DNA of 64,000 nt from Blastopirellula marina (lineage in GTDB: Bacteria > Planctomycetota > Planctomycetia > Pirellulales > Pirellulaceae), in assembly GCF_002967765.1 (NCBI RefSeq), contig NZ_PUHY01000005.1, forward strand, positions 434,001-498,000. The letters run 5' to 3'. Positions 58,735-64,000 of the stretch are shown in pieces (within the stretch, counting starts at the first letter, position 1; each line of letters starts with the position of its first letter). Made by a program: the position numbers and the translations under genes. The notes below the pieces were generated by a model. That model saw only the letters and a list, made by a program, of their open reading frames with translations. It was not told where the DNA came from and ran no database searches.

Positions 58735-59504
58735 AAAACATTCCTTGAGTTAAAAAGATTATGAGCGCAAGCGCGCTCGTGCATCCATGTCAAACCACGT
58801 CGATGACGTGCGGAGAGACGGTGATCTAGTTCGTACTTGGCCTGCCGTTGGCCGTAGGTTGACTAGGCTTCGCTTGCCTGGGAGACAATTGCGAATGCCG
58901 CGCCGGTTTGGTCGCCTTACCCTTCCGAAATAACACTCAAGCCCGCCCAATCCAAAGCGAGCTTGTGAGCAACCGTGAGAGTCGTGGCCTTTCCGAAACA
59001 ATTCAGAAGGTAGGAACTGGAGGTTGGGGCCACGGTGGTTGGTCGACGTAAAGTAAATGGTGGGACAAATCGGTCGATCCTAATGGATTTCCCTTTGCCC
59101 AGACGTTGTAACCTCTCCTTTTAGGAAACTCTACCCCCACGGACAGCGTGTAGGTAAAAAAAGTCAGATACGAGCTAGCTGTTTGAGGGGAGAAGTGAGA
59201 ACTTCCCTACCAGTGCGTCTCAAGCCGTAGACCAACCAACCATGCCTCGGCTTGGGCAAAGCGGAACGATTCACAAAGGGTAGCGGGAGCGGATGGCCCG
59301 GGATCGTCTGCGATTGTCGAACGTCGGACTAAGAATCTTAACGGTCAGGTTGCCGGGCTCTGGCGGTCTTCAACTGGCCTTATCGGCGACCACCATCGGG
59401 TCTGAAGTCCATCCACGTCGGAAAGAATAAGTTACTAACTGTGGACATAGTGCCAAGTAAGTTTACGCAAGATCGTCAAGACAAAGCGAGATGAAAGCTT
59501 CTGC
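58735..59504. other. Long intergenic region, no gene seen
   Basis: About 770 bases. Some frames are open, but none has a ribosome site and sensible composition. No repeat of the five families is present. It is the longest unexplained space in the window and may hold long leaders or a small RNA that I cannot identify. Confidence 0.45.
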
Positions 59505-60839
59505 CTAGCGATTGCCCACGCAGTAAAGTGTGTCGCCGCTGCGTATCAAAAGGCGGTTGCCGTCGATGGCTGGACTCGCGTCGAATCGCGTTCCGTCCTT
59601 AAGTGTGTTGCGGGAGATCTCTTCGTACTGCGGCTTCGCTTCGATTACGAGCGCCTCGCCATTGCGGGCCAGGTAAACGATCTTGCCAGCGGCCATGACC
59701 GGCGAGGCGTACACTTGATCGAAACGATTGAGCCGCTGCTGGTAGACGACTTCGCCTGATTTCGCTTCGGTGCAGTAAGCAATGCTGCCGTTGTAATCGA
59801 TGTAGTACAGATGCCCTTCGTGCAAGATGGGCGATGGGACGTTGGTCCCGGCTTTGCTGGTCCACAAACGATGCGTTTGCGTGACATCGCCACTGCCGCC
59901 CGCTTTCACGGCCAAGGCCGCCGTGCCGGAACGTCCGCCCAAGAAGTAAACCACGCCGTCTGCCGCCACACCGGTCGGCACCATGTACCAACTGATGTCG
60001 GTCTTACAAGTCCACAGCGGATCGCCGGTGGCCGGATCGAACGCCATGACGTCGCCGTGCCGAGCGACCACCACTTCTTTCCGGCCTGATTCAGCCGTCA
60101 CGATGATGGGCGTGTTCCACGCTTCGCGGATGCCGCCAGCTTGCCACCGTGGTTTGCCTGTCTGGCGATCGAGCGCGACGAGCGATTCATTTTCGATGCT
60201 GGCGTTAATGATCACCAGGTCGTCGTACAGCAGCGGTGACGAAGCCGTTCCCCAGCCGTGCGTCTTGCTACCGACATCGGCCTGCCACTGCGGATTCCCT
60301 TCATGATCAAACGCAAAGACACCTGACTTGCCGAGAAACGCAATCACGCCCTGCTCGTCGGCGGCACAGGTGTTGGCGGCAAAGCCATGGTCGCGAATGT
60401 TGTCTTCTTCAGGCAGCTTAGCAGGAATTTCCTTCTGCCAAACGATCTGTCCACTGGCTCGGTCGAGCGCGAGAACGTGCCGCTTCAAATCTTCCTGACT
60501 GCCCCCAGATTGACCTGGCACGAGAAAGCCGGTGTAGCTGGTCAAGTAAATGTGGTCGCCGAATGTGATCGGGCTCGAGGCGCCTGAGCCTGGCAGCGAC
60601 GTCTTCCAGAGAAGGTTTTCCGTGGCGCTCCACGACGTGGGAATATCTTCGGACGGCGAAGTGCCCATGTGGCTTGGTCCCCGAAAACAGGGCCAATCGT
60701 CGCTGGAAGTTGCCGTCAGCTGAGTGGCCGTCGCGTTGCCCCCTGCCCGCTCGACCTGAGCGTGACAACTTGTTGCCGTGAGCAAGAAAAGGAAACCAAA
60801 CAGGGAAACGGGAAGTACCAAGGAAGGAGACCGGAGCAT
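59505..60839 (-). CDS. Exported PQQ-like beta-propeller protein
   Basis: 444 aa from the ATG at 60839. Signal peptide (VLPVSLFGFLFLLTATSC) first; then Trp-Pro-Cys-Phe-Arg-Gly-Pro, a start often seen in planctomycete propeller proteins. Seven or eight PQQ-type blades follow with repeats of Leu-(Ala/Val)-Leu-Asp-(Arg/Pro)-x-(Ser/Thr)-Gly-x-(Ile/Pro)-x-Trp, for instance ALDRASGQIVWQKEI and AFDPATGDPLWTC. BamB-like proteins and quinoprotein dehydrogenases share this fold, but no catalytic or quinone-binding residues are visible, so a scaffold role is more likely. Confidence 0.85.
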   Translation of the reverse strand: MLRSPSLVLPVSLFGFLFLLTATSCHAQVERAGGNATATQLTATSSDDWPCFRGPSHMGTSPSEDIPTSWSATENLLWKTSLPGSGASSPITFGDHIYLTSYTGFLVPGQSGGSQEDLKRHVLALDRASGQIVWQKEIPAKLPEEDNIRDHGFAANTCAADEQGVIAFLGKSGVFAFDHEGNPQWQADVGSKTHGWGTASSPLLYDDLVIINASIENESLVALDRQTGKPRWQAGGIREAWNTPIIVTAESGRKEVVVARHGDVMAFDPATGDPLWTCKTDISWYMVPTGVAADGVVYFLGGRSGTAALAVKAGGSGDVTQTHRLWTSKAGTNVPSPILHEGHLYYIDYNGSIAYCTEAKSGEVVYQQRLNRFDQVYASPVMAAGKIVYLARNGEALVIEAKPQYEEISRNTLKDGTRFDASPAIDGNRLLIRSGDTLYCVGNR

Positions 60840-61017
60840 GACACACCTGCGAGGAGTTAAGGTGGGGGACCGACAAAAGGTAGCTGGTTTGTAGGAGGAG
60901 ATTCCCATCAAGCTACTCGATTGGGTGAATCGTTGCTACTGATTACGAAAGGTTTGCCGGGATTCATCACAGAGCGTAAGATGCCTGGAACTCATCTAAC
61001 AACCTAAGAGATTCGCC

Positions 61018-61692
61018 TTGGACACCGCGCAGCCGCTTGCCGATCGGGATAACCCAAACTTACATGTGATCGGTGAAGGAGCGTACGTTACTCCGAGACT
61101 GTTATACCTCGACGTCACACCGGAAAAGGTTGTGCTGATGCCGCGTGAGATGTCGAAAATGGCGATGTTCGGGCTGACGGTGCTGGTCACGCCACTCTTC
61201 GCCATCTTCGGAGTGGTTGCGTTCATGTTTGGCGAACATCCTTGGATCGACGTCGGCCTGGTTGCCGCCGTATGGGCAGTAACTTGCTCGATTGGAGTCG
61301 TTGTTGGTTGGAAGACTCACCGTGATTCGCTCCAAGGACCGTGGCTGATTATCGATCGGGTGAAGCGAGAGTTCGTCTTCCCGCGTACCGGCGAATCGTT
61401 TTCGTTTGACGAGATCGATCATCTACAAGATATCGGAACGTACCCATTTCAGGCCAGCAAGTGGTCGGAAGAAACCTGTAGCAGTGAGCTTCACTTGGTC
61501 GTTAACGAGAACGGAACCCAGCGCCGCATTCCGTTCCTGTGCGGAGCCGACGATACGACCGACGAATTCCACCAGTTGGCCAATGCTCTCGCCGACTTGA
61601 ACCTGGTCCCCGTGAAACGAATTCGCGGTTCAACGAACTCCGAAGTGATCAATCAAAGCTGGCTGACACCCGAGTTGGTCAACAATGCGTAA
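61018..61692 (+). CDS. Two-segment membrane protein, copy 1 of a pair
   Basis: 224 aa, TTG start in the context CTAAGAGATTCGCC-TTG. Two adjacent membrane segments at about 48-70 and 78-99, with soluble parts on both sides. The second soluble part has Gly-Pro-Trp-Leu-Ile-Ile-Asp-Arg-Val-Lys-Arg, which resembles the plasma-membrane DUF domains of small bacterial signalling or stress proteins, without a certain match. Closely similar to the next gene. Confidence 0.75.
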   Translation: MDTAQPLADRDNPNLHVIGEGAYVTPRLLYLDVTPEKVVLMPREMSKMAMFGLTVLVTPLFAIFGVVAFMFGEHPWIDVGLVAAVWAVTCSIGVVVGWKTHRDSLQGPWLIIDRVKREFVFPRTGESFSFDEIDHLQDIGTYPFQASKWSEETCSSELHLVVNENGTQRRIPFLCGADDTTDEFHQLANALADLNLVPVKRIRGSTNSEVINQSWLTPELVNNA

Positions 61693-61742
61693 GCATTTCA
61701 GCATTAGCCCATACTGTTGTTTTACAGACTAAGAGATTCGCC

Positions 61743-62417
61743 ATGGACGTCGCTCAGCCAATTACCGATCGGGACAATCCAGAATTGCATGTGATCTGCG
61801 AAGGATCATTTGTCGATACGAACCTTTTGCATCTCGACGTCTCGCCTGACAAAGTGTTGCTGATGCCGCGTAAGATGTCGAAGATGACCATCGCCGGTCC
61901 CGCCTTATTGGTCACCCCCGTCTTCGCCATCTTAGGCTTGCTTGTGTACCTATTCGGTCGTCATCCGTGGGTCGACGCCGGCCTGGTCGCCACGGTATGG
62001 GCAGTGACTTGTGCGATTGGAGCCGTTCTAGGTTGGGCCATTTACCACGATTCGCTAGGAGGACCGTGGCTGATTATCGATCGGGTGAAGCGGGTGTTTG
62101 TCTTCCCGCGTACCAGTGAGTCGTTTTCCTTTGACCAGATCGATCATCTGCAAGATATCGGAACGTACCCATTTCAGCCCAGCACTTGGTCGGACAATTC
62201 ATGCTGTAGCGAGTTGCATTTGGTCGTGAAGGAAAACGGAACCCAACGCCGCATCCCCTTCCTGCGTGGCGGCAGAGATTCCATCAACGATTTCCGCCAC
62301 TTGGCCAACGCCCTCGCCGGCTTGAACCTGGTCCCCGTGAAACGAATCCGCGGCGCAAGCTACTCCGGGATGATCAACCAACGCTGGCTAACACCTGAGT
62401 TGGTTAACGAAGCGTAA
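61743..62417 (+). CDS. Two-segment membrane protein, copy 2 of a pair
   Basis: 224 aa, exactly as long as copy 1, ATG in the context CTAAGAGATTCGCC-ATG. Almost the whole C-terminal half (Asp-Arg-Val-Lys-Arg, Phe-Pro-Arg-Thr, Ile-Asp-His-Leu-Gln-Asp-Ile-Gly-Thr-Tyr-Pro-Phe-Gln) is conserved with copy 1, and so are the last residues Leu-Thr-Pro-Glu-Leu-Val-Asn. A recent tandem duplicate with its control region. Confidence 0.8.
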   Translation: MDVAQPITDRDNPELHVICEGSFVDTNLLHLDVSPDKVLLMPRKMSKMTIAGPALLVTPVFAILGLLVYLFGRHPWVDAGLVATVWAVTCAIGAVLGWAIYHDSLGGPWLIIDRVKRVFVFPRTSESFSFDQIDHLQDIGTYPFQPSTWSDNSCCSELHLVVKENGTQRRIPFLRGGRDSINDFRHLANALAGLNLVPVKRIRGASYSGMINQRWLTPELVNEA

Positions 62418-62673
62418 GCAAATCAGCCTACGTCACATCGTTGCTTTCACAACGCTTCTTGGTCTGATTCTTGGTGGGTTCATCTCGCCTGATTTTATGA
62501 TTTGGGGGCCCGTAGGTGGATGTGGCCTCGCGAGCCTCATCGGAATCGTGATTTGCTATTTCGTCAGCACTAAGAATTACTTGCTGTTTGGCGTGTTCTG
62601 GGGAATCATTAGTCTTTTGGCGACTGGTGTTTTAGCGCGGATTATCTCGGATGCTATGAATCGCATTTATTAG
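62416..62673 (+). CDS. Small three-segment membrane protein, start unclear
   Basis: A frame open from just after an in-frame TAA in the 3' end of the previous gene to TAG at 62671-62673 codes for about 85 residues with three membrane segments (Leu-Leu-Gly-Leu-Ile-Leu-Gly-Gly-Phe; Gly-Leu-Ala-Ser-Leu-Ile-Gly-Ile-Val-Ile; Phe-Gly-Val-Phe-Trp-Gly-Ile-Ile). The composition is clearly that of a membrane protein, but no ATG, GTG or TTG stands at its start; a rare start such as CTG near 62395 or a lost 5' end must be assumed. Confidence 0.45.
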   Translation, partial: KQISLRHIVAFTTLLGLILGGFISPDFMIWGPVGGCGLASLIGIVICYFVSTKNYLLFGVFWGIISLLATGVLARIISDAMNRIY

Positions 62674-62790
62674 GTTCAGATTAATTCGATTCACTAGTTT
62701 CTGCCGCCGAGTTCCCCAACAATGTCTTGAATGCGGCGCCGATTGGCATCCCGATCGCCTACTTCCTAGCCCTGATAAGGGCGGCAGATC

Positions 62791-62852
62791 GTAGCCAGGG
62801 GCGTCAGCCCCTGGTAGGCGTGCCCTTCAAAAGTGAGCCCCAACGGGGCGGC
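62791..62852 (+). repeat. REP pair, left of transposase
   Basis: CCAGGGGC-GTCA-GCCCCTGG (62795-62814) and, 22 bases on, GCCCC-AAC-GGGGC (62837-62849). The unit GTAGCCAGGGGCGT...GGGGCGGCAGAA recurs inverted on the other side of the transposase gene. Confidence 0.85.
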
Positions 62853-62877
62853 AGAAGGTCTTGCTTCAATAAAGCAT

Positions 62878-63330
62878 TTACTCCCAAACATACTTCTCGT
62901 CGTACTTGATACGATGCTTGTCAAGAAACGTGAGCAGTTCGTCTCGGAACGATCGTGTTTGGTGATGCTTCTGTTGTTGTTCGATGTATTGACGAACGTC
63001 CATTACGGCTGATTCGCTGACTGAGAACGCTGCGTAGCCAGCTTGCCAGGCAAAGTCAGAACGATTGGGAATGGTCTCGTGAATCCATCGACTCGAATTC
63101 GCTTTCACGTTACGGACCAATTCGACCACCGACGTTTCTCGTGAGAGTGACACCAACAGATGAACATGATCAGGCATGCCACCACCCACGATTAACGGAC
63201 TCCCCAGTTTTCTCAGCGTGCCGGACAAATACTCGTAAAGCCGAGTTGACCATTCGTCATCAATCGAATTCCGGCGATGCTTCGTGCTGAAGATCACGTG
63301 AATTAGGAGGTTTGCGAACGACTGAGGCAT
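62878..63330 (-). CDS. REP-associated tyrosine transposase (IS200/IS605-like)
   Basis: 150 aa from the ATG at 63330 (MPQSFANLL); the longer frame runs into the REP. It has the Y1 transposase signature: His-Val-His at 55-57 in Gly-Gly-Gly-Met-Pro-Asp-His-Val-His-Leu-Leu-Val, and the catalytic Tyr115 in Val-Arg-Gln-Tyr-Ile-Glu-Gln-Gln. Such single-domain proteins (RAYTs) nick and join single-stranded REP hairpins. It lies alone between two inverted REP pairs, the standard arrangement of a REP-transposase unit. Confidence 0.9.
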   Translation of the reverse strand: MPQSFANLLIHVIFSTKHRRNSIDDEWSTRLYEYLSGTLRKLGSPLIVGGGMPDHVHLLVSLSRETSVVELVRNVKANSSRWIHETIPNRSDFAWQAGYAAFSVSESAVMDVRQYIEQQQKHHQTRSFRDELLTFLDKHRIKYDEKYVWE

Positions 63331-63348
63331 GATGCTGCTCTCGATTCT

Positions 63349-63410
63349 GCCGCCCCGGTGGGGCTCGGGTTTTGGTAGATCACGTTCCAGGGGCTCACGC
63401 CCCTGGCTAC
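63349..63410 (-). repeat. REP pair, right of transposase
   Basis: GCCCC-GGT-GGGGC (63352-63364) and, 22 bases on, CCAGGGGC-TCAC-GCCCCTGG (63387-63406). The reverse complement reproduces the left unit: same two stems, same spacing, different middle. Confidence 0.85.
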
Positions 63411-63534
63411 AATCTGGCGCCCTTCCAGGGCTGCATACATAAGCCAAAACGATAAGGATTGATTCGCGTAAATAAGGCTCGTCGCTGGGTCAGCGTATCG
63501 GTCGGTCGCCATGCGAAGTTGTTTCTAGGTGATC

Positions 63535-63569
63535 CGTAGCGTGTCCTTTGAAAGGAGGTCCACGCTACG
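63535..63569. repeat. Hairpin between transposase and edge gene
   Basis: Arms CGTAGCGTG and CACGCTACG (9 bp, perfect) enclose a second small stem TCCTTT/AAAGGA. There is no T run, so a REP-like element is more likely than a terminator. Apart from this and the REP, the 364 bases between the transposase and the edge gene hold nothing supported. Confidence 0.6.
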
Positions 63570-63694
63570 ATTTCCAGGCCTGGAAAGCGATCGTTGCGGT
63601 TCGTGTGGCAGTTTAGGACTTTCTCGATCACGCGTTAATACTAGTCAAACGCACGACATACTGTAGCCCTGACATCGGTGGCAGAACGATTCTA

Positions 63695-64000
63695 TTACTC
63701 TGCCTTGTCAGCGTTCTCAGAATCTTCTTCCGCTTCTGAAGGAACACCCCAATATCGCAGTGTGCGTCTGGCGGCGTAGTCGGTAGCGTTGAATGATCGG
63801 CCTCCAGGTTGATGGTCGGTATCTTCCGCGGTTTCGTCATCCTCGTCGTGGTCGACGTACGAACGGACCAGTGCGATGTTTTCATCCGTTTTGAAATATC
63901 GTAGCGCTTCGATCGCTTCGCCGCCGATGATCGAATGGTCTGGGTAATCGCGCAGCCACGTTTTGGCGTGCTGTTCAAGCTGCTTATCAACCGGCACATG
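63695..64000 (-). CDS. C-terminal part of an edge gene
   Basis: A minus-strand frame is open from the window edge to the stop at 63695. About 101 residues are visible: a helical unit (Glu-Ala-Ile-Glu-Ala-Leu-Arg-Tyr-Phe) like a HEAT or TPR turn, then an Asp/Glu-rich stretch, Tyr-Ala-Ala-Arg-Arg-Thr-Leu-Arg-Tyr-Trp, and an acidic tail. A GTG near the edge could be a start, but the frame continues past it, so this is probably the end of a larger HEAT-type protein. Confidence 0.55.
   Translation of the reverse strand, partial: HVPVDKQLEQHAKTWLRDYPDHSIIGGEAIEALRYFKTDENIALVRSYVDHDEDDETAEDTDHQPGGRSFNATDYAARRTLRYWGVPSEAEEDSENADKAE

Noticed and set aside
59505-60839. Quinoprotein alcohol dehydrogenase
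   Set aside because: Blades of the PQQ type are present, but the catalytic Asp and the disulphide pair of such enzymes are not recognisable and the protein is too short.

Overview
The window looks like a chromosome segment of a planctomycete, most likely a Pirellulaceae-type bacterium. This is inferred from three PEP-CTERM secreted proteins ending in a Pro-Glu-Pro-Ser-Thr motif, a secreted PQQ-propeller protein of the type common in that group, many TTG and GTG starts, and the short N-terminal membrane anchor with an Arg-Phe-Ser-Ile-Leu core that recurs here. No rRNA, tRNA or CRISPR array was seen.

Layout. (1) 1-3.0 kb, minus strand: tailed-phage head genes (portal, prohead protease and the start of a further gene at the edge). 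(2) 3.5-16.3 kb: host-type genes, namely paired membrane proteins, a family 2 glycosyltransferase, a HEAT-repeat exported protein, lipoproteins, a SUKH-like protein and a GNAT acetyltransferase. (3) 17.0-22.0 kb, plus strand: a second phage-like operon of small proteins, a membrane-anchored papain-like peptidase, a thioredoxin-like protein, the large terminase and an HTH protein. (4) 22.0-25.6 kb: a patatin-like phospholipase with a membrane anchor, and small proteins. (5) 25.7-43.3 kb: a tandem array of 16 intact and 2 broken paralogous genes, each coding for a single N-terminal membrane anchor followed by 3-4 ankyrin repeats. An Alg14-like half glycosyltransferase, a Wzx-type flippase and a small secreted protein interrupt the array. 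(6) 43.4-51.6 kb: a PEP-CTERM protein, then SUKH/SMI1-type immunity-like genes, an LRR protein and other small genes separated by copies of a hairpin repeat, ending in IS remnants (IS3, IS4) and a decayed IS5-like element. (7) 51.6-56.6 kb, minus strand: a third phage-like operon (replication protein, ABC-ATPase/GNAT fusion, small Zn proteins) behind a promoter region with two identical palindromic operators and a divergent small gene. (8) 57-64 kb: two paralogous PEP-CTERM proteins, a PQQ propeller protein, a duplicated membrane-protein pair, and a REP-associated transposase between inverted REP pairs.

The strongest new observation is the ankyrin array and its control. Five units in the left part carry a sigma70-like promoter (TTGNNN-N17-TACGAT/TACGCT) about 40 bp before a start codon that is TTG or GTG in four of them. 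Five units in the right part instead carry TAGATT or TAAATT only 6-7 bp before the ATG, the geometry of leaderless mRNAs. Within units the genes are coupled by ATGA or TGATG overlaps. The array looks like an actively duplicating and decaying membrane-anchored ankyrin family beside an immunity-gene neighbourhood; its function is unknown. Five families of dispersed hairpin repeats fill the intergenic spaces and in several places supply the last codons and stop codon of genes.
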